Of a DNA stretch of 6,348 nucleotides, positions 1 through 5,916 are shown piece after piece. The stretch is from CAVDAL01 sp963606965 (GTDB lineage: Bacteria > Actinomycetota > Coriobacteriia > Coriobacteriales > QAMH01): assembly GCA_963606965.1 (NCBI GenBank), contig CAVDAL010000109.1, forward strand, positions 1 to 6,348. The letters run 5' to 3'. The notes under the pieces are model-generated. The model worked only from the letters and a program-made list of their open reading frames with translations, was not told the DNA's origin and did no database searches. Both the position numbers and the translations under genes were made by a program. Each line of letters opens with the position of its first letter. The first letter of the stretch is position 1.

Positions 1-27
1 ATTTAAATCTGAAACAATAAGCGACAT
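1..27 (-). CDS. ABC transporter ATP-binding protein, N-terminal fragment (probable)
   Basis: An ATG at 27-25 opens a frame reading MSLIVSDLN that runs off the left edge of the window. It begins 13 bases after the stop of the permease gene, with an AAAGG sequence overlapping that stop as a possible ribosome binding site. Short openings of this form, with a first beta-strand such as LIVSDL, are typical of ABC ATPases. A substrate-binding protein and two permeases directly upstream leave the ATPase as the missing component. No Walker motif is visible in nine codons, so the identity rests mainly on operon context. It would energise import through the two permeases. Confidence 0.6.
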
Positions 28-40
28 AACAACAATGCCT

Positions 41-865
41 TTACATGAGATAAGCTTTTTGATTCTTAATAGCGCGCTTGCCAATAAGATCCAAAATTAC
101 GAAAATAATTAATGACACAACAAGATAAATCAAAGCAAAAACTGCAGCTGTTCCCCTGTCTGGACTGCTAACCCACGGAAACATTGCCAAAGCTAGAGTC
201 TTGACTTTTCCTCCGCCAATAATAAGTGTTAAAAAGTATTGACCAAATGATCCAATAAAAACGATGGATAAAGCAGAAACTATACTTGGAATAAGAGGAG
301 GAAGTGCGACATCGACAAACGCTCGCAAAGGGGAAGCGCCAAAAGACCAAGCCTGTTCGTAGAGAGGGCGCCCCAACAGACGAAGCGAGGCAGTTAAAAT
401 TTTTATGCTATATGGAATTAAGACAATAGTGTGCACCAAGGCTACACCAATAATTGTATTTGCAAGATTACATTTAAGCATGAACACATGCATGCCCATT
501 CCAAATGAAGCTGCCGGGATAATTACAGGCAAAAATGTCAAAAAATCCAAAGCGTGCTTTCCCTTAAAGTTGTAAAAAGCAAGAGCATGACCAACCAAAA
601 GTGAAATCAAAACACAGGCAATCGCAACACACAAAGATAAAAGTACACTAAAGATAATCATCTGTGTAAAATCAGGCGTGATAGATAAAACAGTTTTTAT
701 GTTTTGAAGACCAACTTCTTTTGGAAACAAGTTTGGAGCTGTCCAACTTTTTGCAAAACACCACACAACAATAACACTTAGCGGTATTAAAACAATTAGG
801 GCTTCTATAATACCTATTGTCCACAAAACAGGATGGTGTTGTCTTTTGTATCTTTTAATTGACAT
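41..865 (-). CDS. ABC transporter permease (PotC/YnjC C-half type)
   Basis: This 274-residue inner-membrane protein has about six hydrophobic segments (roughly residues 13-36, 68-96, 107-130, 134-156, 190-215 and 238-262). The cytoplasmic coupling loop is visible as EQAWSFGASPLRAFVDVALP (residues 170-189), the EAA motif that docks onto the ATPase. Length and layout fit binding-protein-dependent importer permeases of the spermidine/putrescine, iron and thiamine group. The start follows the stop of the preceding permease by three bases, and its GGGAGG ribosome binding site lies inside that gene's last codons, so the two are probably translationally coupled. The two permeases would form a heterodimeric channel. 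The YnjB-like binding protein next door suggests they match the two halves of the fused permease YnjC. The substrate cannot be read from the sequence. Confidence 0.9.
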   Translation of the reverse strand: MSIKRYKRQHHPVLWTIGIIEALIVLIPLSVIVVWCFAKSWTAPNLFPKEVGLQNIKTVLSITPDFTQMIIFSVLLSLCVAIACVLISLLVGHALAFYNFKGKHALDFLTFLPVIIPAASFGMGMHVFMLKCNLANTIIGVALVHTIVLIPYSIKILTASLRLLGRPLYEQAWSFGASPLRAFVDVALPPLIPSIVSALSIVFIGSFGQYFLTLIIGGGKVKTLALAMFPWVSSPDRGTAAVFALIYLVVSLIIFVILDLIGKRAIKNQKAYLM

Positions 866-868
866 AAT

Positions 869-1768
869 TCAATACCTCCCTCGCCTTTTCTTTTTCTTCT
901 TGACGCCATATGTGTAATATGCGAGCGAGAATACGAAGGCAATAACCATCATTGCCAGATTTAAAACCATTGAAATTGGCCTATTAACAGCCATGTTTGA
1001 AGCACCATAAAAATCATAAGCAATTGCAGGCATAGCCTTTGTAACTGGACTGCCGAGCAAAGCTGGAGTTTCATAAGAACCAAGTGTGATAACAAAAATG
1101 ATAATTGCACAGGTTCTTATTACAGGCATACAATTCGGCAATGTTACAGTCAAAAAAGTACGCAAGGTTGAAGCCCCAAGATTTTGTGCAGCTTCGCCAT
1201 ATGAATCACTAATTCCAGACATACTTGGCAAAAGCATGAAGGTGACGAATGGGCCCTCTTTCCATATATATTCAAGGATCACGCCAATTGAATTTGGAAA
1301 ATAAAGGATTTGCATAAACCAATTTGACGCATTCTCAAAACCTAATGCCATCAAGCCACGAGCAAGTAAACCGCTAGGCAAAAACATATTTACTATAACA
1401 ACACATCCAACTGCTTGCGGAATTAGCTGAGGAAGCTTAGCGATAATTCCACCAAGGATTGTCTCTTGTTTCAATGCGACAATAACCCAAGCAAATATCG
1501 TTCCAAAAATAAGCGCTGAAATTGTAGAAGCAAATGCAATATATAGACTTAACACTATTCCTGTAGTGATTCGAGAGTCATTAAAAGCATTTGCCAAAAC
1601 ACCAAGCGACAAATGACTGCTCGAAACTCCTGGAACAATACCAAAACTTTGTATCAAGATGTTATAAACACATATTGGAAAAGATAAAATCAACAATAAA
1701 TATGGGAGCATCATTATGTACGGCGTTGCCGCACCATGCTTCTTCAATTTTGAATGTTTATTACTCAT
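869..1768 (-). CDS. ABC transporter permease (PotB/YnjC N-half type)
   Basis: This 299-residue membrane protein is the first of two adjacent permeases. Hydrophobic segments lie at about residues 17-40, 68-98, 108-130, 151-181, 212-235 and 265-288. The EAA loop is EAAQNLGASTLRTFLTVTLP (residues 192-211), matching the importer consensus closely. The protein ends in a strongly basic tail (KKKKKRRGRY), consistent with a cytoplasmic C-terminus. The start at 1768 is preceded by TAGGATG, a reasonable Shine-Dalgarno sequence. It lies 59 bases after the binding-protein gene, and a very stable GC-rich stem-loop sits in that gap. It is assigned to one importer with the flanking binding protein and second permease. 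The substrate is unknown; polyamine, thiamine or metal-chelate families share this architecture. Confidence 0.9.
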   Translation of the reverse strand: MSNKHSKLKKHGAATPYIMMLPYLLLILSFPICVYNILIQSFGIVPGVSSSHLSLGVLANAFNDSRITTGIVLSLYIAFASTISALIFGTIFAWVIVALKQETILGGIIAKLPQLIPQAVGCVVIVNMFLPSGLLARGLMALGFENASNWFMQILYFPNSIGVILEYIWKEGPFVTFMLLPSMSGISDSYGEAAQNLGASTLRTFLTVTLPNCMPVIRTCAIIIFVITLGSYETPALLGSPVTKAMPAIAYDFYGASNMAVNRPISMVLNLAMMVIAFVFSLAYYTYGVKKKKKRRGRY

Positions 1769-1787
1769 TTCATCCTACCCAACAATT

Positions 1788-1815
1788 GGGCGGCGGTGTT
1801 ATGCTGCCGCCGCCC
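1788..1815 (-). promoter_or_regulatory. Intercistronic GC-rich stem-loop after the binding-protein gene
   Basis: GGGCGGCGG (1788-1796) and CCGCCGCCC (1807-1815) form a perfect 9-bp all-GC stem with a 10-base loop, in otherwise AT-rich DNA. On the minus-strand transcript it begins 12 bases after the binding-protein stop and is followed by CAATTG, not a U-tract, so it is not a classical terminator. Such hairpins between binding-protein and permease genes commonly protect the upstream message from 3' exonucleases and lower downstream expression. That role is inferred here. Confidence 0.75.
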
Positions 1816-1827
1816 CGAAAACATCAT

Positions 1828-3099
1828 TTATTTCTTAGCAACTTCACCTTGCCAAACATCATGCCAAATGCTTTCAACCCATGCAGGCATATCTGCAACT
1901 GCATTTGCTGCCAAATCAGACAATGATGGGGCGTTGGTGCCGTATTCTTTTTCACAATCACTAATTGCTTGCTTTTGCGTATCGTCAAGCACATCTGTAT
2001 TCATAGCATCGACTGCTGGCGGATAACCAGTTGCTGCACGTTCGCACATACCAGCAGGATCCAAAAATTCATTGCACATAACAAGAGCAGCAGCCAAATT
2101 TGGACAATCAAATGGAATTGTCAAATAATGTGGCAAAGAAATAACATTGTCACAAACAACAGAATGAGTTGTCTTAGGATATGTACCAGCATCAATATAT
2201 GGTTTTACCCATGCTTGGTCATAGATAAAATCAACTTCACCATTTGCAAACATTGTTGTCCAATCAGAAAAGCTACTTGGGTAACTTTTACCTTCGTTCC
2301 AAAGATAAGGGTTTAGTTCACGTAAATATTCCAAACCGTCTGCAATGCCTTCTTTTAATTGATCATATGTAACGCCTTTTTCAAAATTAGCGAAGCAATC
2401 AGCGCCACAAACATCCATAACAAGGTTACGTGCCCAATAGCATCCTTGATAGTCAGGCAACGCAGTGTAGGTCACACGACCTGGGTTTTTCTTTGCATAT
2501 TCAAGAAGCTCAGTAGCGTTACGTGGGACATCTTCTTCTTTAACGCGAGCTTGGTCATAAATTACTGCAAAATATGATGTTGCAAAAAGTGATTCCATGC
2601 CATTAATTTCAGCACCGCAGTCATATTTAATACTTGAAGAATCTTCATTGTAATATTTCATATTCGGCAAATATTTAAGATATTCACCATACAAAAGTTC
2701 ATTATCTTTTGCATCATCAAAATAAACACCTGACACCCATGCCGTATCAATTGTGCCTTCACCAAGAGCCTTGCCAGCCTGTTTTTCATCGCTTACAGTG
2801 GTGAAGATATCAGCTGTTGCTTCTACCTGCTGATAATTAAATGTGATGTCATACTTTTCCTTCATTTCAGGAGCAAATACATTATTAAAGTAATCATTTA
2901 CTGCTGTTGCTTGACCATAACCTGAATATGTTACAGTCGATCCCTTTGCTGCCTCTAAAACAGCGCCCCAGTCTTCAATGTCAAAACCAACATCTGGTGT
3001 TGACTCACCACAGCCTGTCAATGCAGTACCAGTTGCAGCTGTTGCGGCAAGAATACCTGCCATTGACACAAAACTGCGTCTTGAGATTCCCTTACGCAT
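1828..3099 (-). CDS. YnjB-like ABC transporter substrate-binding lipoprotein with Tat-type signal
   Basis: This 423-residue extracellular protein captures the ligand for the adjacent permeases. The N-terminus shows a twin-arginine motif, SRRSFV (residues 6-11), then a hydrophobic Ala/Thr-rich stretch and a lipobox LTGC with Cys30 as the probable lipidated residue. It should therefore be exported folded and anchored to the outer membrane face. The mature region resembles the YnjB family (COG4134): an early VTYSGYGQ strand, a VNDYF segment, an IDTAWVSGVYF segment, then LPN near residue 125. The C-terminal lobe has GYPPAVDAM, also plausible for that family. The start is supported by AAAGGA five bases upstream and by the signal peptide. 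YnjB ligands are not firmly established, so no substrate is named. The mature part has several cysteines, unusual for a surface lipoprotein and suggestive of an anaerobic host. A Tat signal suggests folding, or possibly cofactor or ligand loading, before export. Confidence 0.88.
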   Translation of the reverse strand: MRKGISRRSFVSMAGILAATAATGTALTGCGESTPDVGFDIEDWGAVLEAAKGSTVTYSGYGQATAVNDYFNNVFAPEMKEKYDITFNYQQVEATADIFTTVSDEKQAGKALGEGTIDTAWVSGVYFDDAKDNELLYGEYLKYLPNMKYYNEDSSSIKYDCGAEINGMESLFATSYFAVIYDQARVKEEDVPRNATELLEYAKKNPGRVTYTALPDYQGCYWARNLVMDVCGADCFANFEKGVTYDQLKEGIADGLEYLRELNPYLWNEGKSYPSSFSDWTTMFANGEVDFIYDQAWVKPYIDAGTYPKTTHSVVCDNVISLPHYLTIPFDCPNLAAALVMCNEFLDPAGMCERAATGYPPAVDAMNTDVLDDTQKQAISDCEKEYGTNAPSLSDLAANAVADMPAWVESIWHDVWQGEVAKK

Positions 3100-3128
3100 C
3101 TTTTTCCTTTCATTTAAAGATTTGTTAT

Positions 3129-3155
3129 GATTAGCGCTTGCACCAACGCATAATC
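3129..3155 (-). promoter_or_regulatory. Intercistronic stem-loop between the small peptide ORF and the binding-protein gene
   Basis: On the minus strand, GATTA-t-GCG-TTG pairs with CAA-g-CGC-TAATC around a GTG loop, giving 11 pairs with two single-base bulges. It starts seven bases after the stop of the 40-residue ORF and ends about 30 bases before the binding-protein start. No U-tract follows, so processing, message protection or partial attenuation is more likely than full termination. It would separate the biosynthetic half of the message from the transport half. Confidence 0.5.
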
Positions 3156-3161
3156 GCTTAA

Positions 3162-3284
3162 TTAAACGCTGGCTTTCGGTGATTCATGCCCTGGTTCAAC
3201 ACTGCCAAGGCACAATCTAAGTTCATAATGTTGAACTTTTGTTTCCTTATAACCAGCTTTTTTAGGTTTTTTAATCTGCTTCAT
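3162..3284 (-). CDS. 40-residue small ORF, candidate RiPP or scaffold precursor peptide
   Basis: The ATG at 3284 comes one base after the TAA of the SPASM gene (TAA-G-ATG). AGAGGA, inside that gene's last codons, is a well-placed ribosome binding site. The frame closes with TAA at 3164-3162. The product starts MKQIKKPKKAGYKETK, a strongly basic stretch, and continues with VQHYELRLCLGS and an end rich in Gly, Pro, Glu and Ser (VEPGHESPKASV). It has one cysteine (Cys25), two tyrosines (12 and 20) and no tryptophan. There is no signal peptide or membrane segment. I do not recognise a family. Location right after a radical SAM/SPASM maturase is the classical place for a ribosomally made precursor with an N-terminal leader and a C-terminal core. 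It could instead be a scaffold consumed to make a small molecule, as PqqA is, or a small accessory protein. A single cysteine would allow at most one Cys thioether; Glu21 and Cys25 are four apart. Confidence 0.62.
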   Translation of the reverse strand: MKQIKKPKKAGYKETKVQHYELRLCLGSVEPGHESPKASV

Positions 3285-3285
3285 C

Positions 3286-4596
3286 TTATTCCTCTTCTTT
3301 CGACTCTTTTAAAAGCGCTTGATAATATGCTTTTACGTAATCTTCAATCGTGTAAAAAAATGTTCTGCAATATCTACCAAACAAAATATGCTCAAACGCA
3401 CATTCACCTTGGCACAAAGGCAGAACACGACACTTTCTGCACTCTTCATCTTTGGTCGGAGAAAAATTCATATACATAGTTAACATTGGCCAATTAATCT
3501 TGCGAGTTTCTTCCGGTTCCATCAAATCAAAAATCGCATTTTCTGGGAAACCAAAATCGCCATAACATTTATATACGCGGCCACATTCATCTATCGCCCA
3601 CCAATTATGCAACGGAGTCCCACAAAACGTATGTAAGGTTTCTAAGGCTTCGGCAATTTCATCTGAACTTTGATTTTGTTCCATAAAAAACTTAAACGAT
3701 TCATCGCTATATTCAGGGCGATTTGTCAAATCAAAAATGTCATCTCTGTCTTTTGCAAATGTATCATGATAATCGCGCATCTGCGTGCAACGTACCATGT
3801 AACCAGGCTTTTTTATAAATTCATTTCCAATTTCGTGATAGTCTTTGAAATTCTTTCTATCTAGTGGAAAGTTCACGGTTACTGTTATTCCAGCATCCAC
3901 CATATTGCCCATGTTTTCAACTATTGTGTCATAAGTTTCAACACCACTCCTTGAGCAGCGTCTGCAATTATGTCTTTGCGGGTGCCCATCAAGTGAGCTC
4001 ATAACAGATTCCACTCTGCATTCTTTAAGTTTTTTTGCAACTTCCGGTGTCGCAAGTCGTGCATTTGATGTTGCATGAGCAATATATTTCACGCCGCACT
4101 CATCACAGAACTCTATAAATTTTGCAGACAAACGTTCAATAACATTCATTTGTAAAAGTGGCTCTCCACCAATCCAAGTGACACGCATTTTTTTAAATGG
4201 AGCTTCGCTATATTTTTCCTTTGCAAATTCGAATATCTTATCTTGTACTTCTTCGGTCATATATCCAGGGCGCGCTGGCGTGCAACAATAAATGCAAGAA
4301 TTATTGCAATCCATTGTTGTTGCTAAAACAAGCTCGAAAACTTCAGTATTATATTTATATCTATCATATTGAAATTCCAAGAAGTTTGCTTCTGTTTCAG
4401 GATCGTCCAAAACAAAGCCGCCTTCTTTTAATTGCTGCGCAAATTCATAATGGTCACCATCACCACAGGCAATGCGATTGTAAATTCTTTTTTCTTCATA
4501 AGAAAGTGCACAAAGAGCTTTATTCAAAGTGTTATAAAGAAGATACCCATCTGAATTTGGATTTTCAGTTATAACATTATAGTAAGATGCTTTCAT
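3286..4596 (-). CDS. Radical SAM/SPASM peptide-maturase-like enzyme
   Basis: This 436-residue cytoplasmic enzyme reductively cleaves S-adenosylmethionine. The [4Fe-4S] motif CNNSCIYC (Cys97, 101, 104) is followed by the SAM-binding WIGGEPLL (residues 141-148). The C-terminal SPASM domain, for auxiliary Fe-S clusters, begins around Cys325 (CGTP), has GRVYKC (Cys344), and ends with Cys386-x2-Cys389-x5-Cys395-x3-Cys399-x10-Cys410. Residues 1-90 (YLLYNTLNKALCAL then LKEGGFVLDD) look like the N-terminal peptide-handling region found in many peptide-modifying SPASM enzymes; a true RRE fold is not shown. Cys105 and a CRRC pair (Cys211, Cys214) in the barrel are extra cysteines. Family members modify peptides (PqqE, CteB, QhpD) or mature sulfatases. 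No sulfatase is nearby, while a 40-residue ORF follows by one base, which favours peptide maturation. The gene starts 12 bases after the BioB-like enzyme, with AAGG upstream. Confidence 0.9.
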   Translation of the reverse strand: MKASYYNVITENPNSDGYLLYNTLNKALCALSYEEKRIYNRIACGDGDHYEFAQQLKEGGFVLDDPETEANFLEFQYDRYKYNTEVFELVLATTMDCNNSCIYCCTPARPGYMTEEVQDKIFEFAKEKYSEAPFKKMRVTWIGGEPLLQMNVIERLSAKFIEFCDECGVKYIAHATSNARLATPEVAKKLKECRVESVMSSLDGHPQRHNCRRCSRSGVETYDTIVENMGNMVDAGITVTVNFPLDRKNFKDYHEIGNEFIKKPGYMVRCTQMRDYHDTFAKDRDDIFDLTNRPEYSDESFKFFMEQNQSSDEIAEALETLHTFCGTPLHNWWAIDECGRVYKCYGDFGFPENAIFDLMEPEETRKINWPMLTMYMNFSPTKDEECRKCRVLPLCQGECAFEHILFGRYCRTFFYTIEDYVKAYYQALLKESKEEE

Positions 4597-4608
4597 ATTT
4601 GCTAAGCC

Positions 4609-5622
4609 TTAATCCAAAATCCAGCCCTTTGAAAATCCTTCTAAAATTTCCCATTCTGAATTTAGAAAGACTTTTTTGGCTGTTTCAACACTTTGACCGC
4701 GACCGCCATGTTCTGTGCGTTTTGTTAAATCGCGAGGGTTTGTGCCAACTTCTGCCCATCCAAGATTTCCTCCAGCATTTGCGCAAACGCTTGAATGTGC
4801 GGAACAATTAAGAGCTGGCTTATCACCGGATGCAAGTCTATAAACAGCGACCATGTGTGCAATGCGTGTATAAGGAAGCATACCAAGATGATGCATCATT
4901 GTGCCTGGAACTGCTGTTCTTCTGCCCACTCCACCAGAAACAGGATTCATATCAATGCATATACGTGTTTTCTTTGTGAGCTCTTCCGCCGTATGTTCTG
5001 GGCCAACAGGCTCAACACAAGTAGATAGCGTAAAGCCAGCTTCTTGAAAGTTAGAAATTGTTTGAAGTCTTTTCTCGGGCGAAATTTTAGTAAACTCGCC
5101 CTCCCCCATTCTAACGGCATGATAAGCGCCGTCCACACCAACTGCCTTTAGTTGTTTACTTTGTTCCAGTGTCAAATCACGGGTATTTACAAGCAATGGC
5201 ATTTTAGGATCAATAACTTCACGAACTGTACCAGCCATTTCCAGCAACTTTTCAAATTTGTATGCAGCTGTAGTCAAAAGCAAGATCAAATTTGCGCCAG
5301 CTTCTTCATAAGCCTGCGCATATTCAATGACGTCTTGTTTTTCAATTTCCATGCGCTCTTTGCGAATGCTATTACAAACTGCAAAAGAGCAAAACTGACA
5401 ATTCATTGGGCAAGGAGACGCATCAAGCCCAATTTGAGCATGAACTTCAGCTTTACCATTAGCAGCTTTCAGCGACATTTGCTGACCAGCCCATTGAATG
5501 TAATATGATTCTTTTGAAGTCGGATCGACCTCGTAGAGTTTTTTTATATCTTCGTCACAAAGACCATTGCCAAGCATTGCCTTTTCGACAATTTCATAAA
5601 TAGCAGTATTAGTCTCCCCCAT
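4609..5622 (-). CDS. BioB-like radical SAM enzyme of unknown reaction
   Basis: This 337-residue protein is the first gene of the operon. The radical SAM motif CPMNCQFC (Cys71, 75, 78) lies within IGLDASPCPMNCQFCSFA, and a further Cys83 follows. The segment TCVEPVGPEHT (residues 201-211) and a full TIM-barrel length place it in the BioB/HydE/PylB superfamily. It is not biotin synthase by motif: where BioB has a cysteine in CMGAAW this protein has TTAAYKF (117-123), and where BioB has ETCMTLG it has VNTRDLT (145-151). So the sulphur-donating [2Fe-2S] site appears incomplete. The C-terminal part has conserved-looking NCSAHSSVCANAGGN (272-286, Cys273 and Cys280) and GWAEVGTNPRD (288-298). AGAAGG eight bases before ATG supports the start. 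Linkage to a SPASM enzyme and a small ORF suggests a second tailoring step on a peptide, or assembly of a small molecule. Confidence 0.85.
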   Translation of the reverse strand: MGETNTAIYEIVEKAMLGNGLCDEDIKKLYEVDPTSKESYYIQWAGQQMSLKAANGKAEVHAQIGLDASPCPMNCQFCSFAVCNSIRKERMEIEKQDVIEYAQAYEEAGANLILLLTTAAYKFEKLLEMAGTVREVIDPKMPLLVNTRDLTLEQSKQLKAVGVDGAYHAVRMGEGEFTKISPEKRLQTISNFQEAGFTLSTCVEPVGPEHTAEELTKKTRICIDMNPVSGGVGRRTAVPGTMMHHLGMLPYTRIAHMVAVYRLASGDKPALNCSAHSSVCANAGGNLGWAEVGTNPRDLTKRTEHGGRGQSVETAKKVFLNSEWEILEGFSKGWILD

Positions 5623-5664
5623 AATACAAACCTTCTTTTATTAGCATAATACCTTTATAAGACT

Positions 5665-5682
5665 TATTCACATAGATGAATA
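5665..5682. promoter_or_regulatory. Operator-like palindrome upstream of the operon
   Basis: TATTCA-N6-TGAATA is a perfect 18-bp inverted repeat 43 bases before the ATG of the BioB-like gene. Its size and symmetry fit a dimeric repressor or activator site. It lies just downstream of one weak promoter candidate and overlaps the possible -35 region of another, so repression is plausible. No regulator gene is visible in the window. Short AT-rich palindromes also arise by chance. Confidence 0.35.
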
Positions 5683-5687
5683 GATTT

Positions 5688-5716
5688 AGTGTACAGATAT
5701 GCCTCTGGTCGCGCAA
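5688..5716 (-). promoter_or_regulatory. Weak candidate promoter of the operon
   Basis: On the minus strand TTGCGC (5716-5711) and TACACT (5693-5688) are separated by 17 bases, with 3/6 and 4/6 matches to the sigma-70 consensus. Transcription would start near the 18-bp palindrome. A competing -10, TATTAT at 5651-5646, has no convincing -35. A promoter must exist between the terminator near 5802 and 5622, but which element is used is uncertain. Confidence 0.25.
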
Positions 5717-5756
5717 TGCAGAAAAGTTAAACGGTTAGAACTTATCACTTTTTAGC

Positions 5757-5776
5757 CAAGCTTCCTTAAAAGCTTG
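5757..5776. repeat. 7-bp inverted repeat in the intergenic region
   Basis: CAAGCTT (5757-5763) and AAGCTTG (5770-5776) are exact inverted copies around the six bases CCTTAA. It lies between the upstream terminator and the operon promoter region. No U-tract follows on either strand, so it is not a terminator. It may be a protein-binding site or a small RNA hairpin; no function is assigned. Confidence 0.4.
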
Positions 5777-5801
5777 CATGGCTACATCTAAATCTCGCCG
5801 T

Positions 5802-5835
5802 AAAAAATGCCCCAGTGTGCGATTGAACCGGGGCA
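5802..5835 (-). terminator. Rho-independent terminator of the right-hand gene
   Basis: On the minus strand TGCCCC-c-GT pairs with AC-t-GGGGCA (arms 5835-5830 and 5813-5808, extended past one mismatch), followed directly by six T residues (5807-5802). It lies about 80 bases after the stop of the right-hand gene and separates that transcript from the radical SAM operon. Confidence 0.85.
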
Positions 5836-5844
5836 AATTTAGGC

Positions 5845-5875
5845 TCTGCTTCTGGCTGATAAAGCCAAAAGCAGA
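5845..5875 (-). promoter_or_regulatory. Long 3'-UTR stem-loop ahead of the terminator
   Basis: TCTGCTTCTGGCT (5845-5857) and AGCCAAAAGCAGA (5863-5875) form a 13-bp stem with a 5-base loop. The single non-Watson-Crick position becomes a U-G wobble on the minus-strand RNA. It precedes the terminator hairpin by about 10 bases in the same transcript and lacks a U-tract on that strand. It is probably a message-stabilising or tandem termination element of the right-hand gene. Confidence 0.6.
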
Positions 5876-5916
5876 CTTAAATATACTATTTTTAATATTA
5901 AATCTAAACCTAAAAA

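Noticed and set aside
1788..1815. Rho-independent terminator after the binding-protein gene
   Set aside because: The stem is strong, but no U-tract follows it and the permease genes downstream are needed by the same transporter.
3131..3151. Six-codon minus-strand ORF MRWCKR inside the stem-loop before the binding-protein gene
   Set aside because: No ribosome binding site is visible and the bases are explained by the hairpin.
4197..4574. Plus-strand ORF of 125 codons antisense to the SPASM gene
   Set aside because: It is a shadow of a well-supported enzyme gene; the product has no recognisable motif and no start signal.
3286..4596. Anaerobic sulfatase-maturing enzyme
   Set aside because: The SPASM signature would allow it, but no sulfatase is present in the window, and the one-base coupling to a short ORF fits a peptide substrate better.
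4609..5622. Naming the first gene bioB (biotin synthase)
   Set aside because: Two of the cysteine-bearing motifs expected for the biotin synthase [2Fe-2S] site are absent and no other biotin gene is nearby.
5735..5779. 14-codon minus-strand ORF starting MQAFKEAW in the operon leader
   Set aside because: It has no ribosome binding site at a proper distance, lies over the CAAGCTT inverted repeat and may sit upstream of the promoter. A leader peptide or second precursor cannot be supported.
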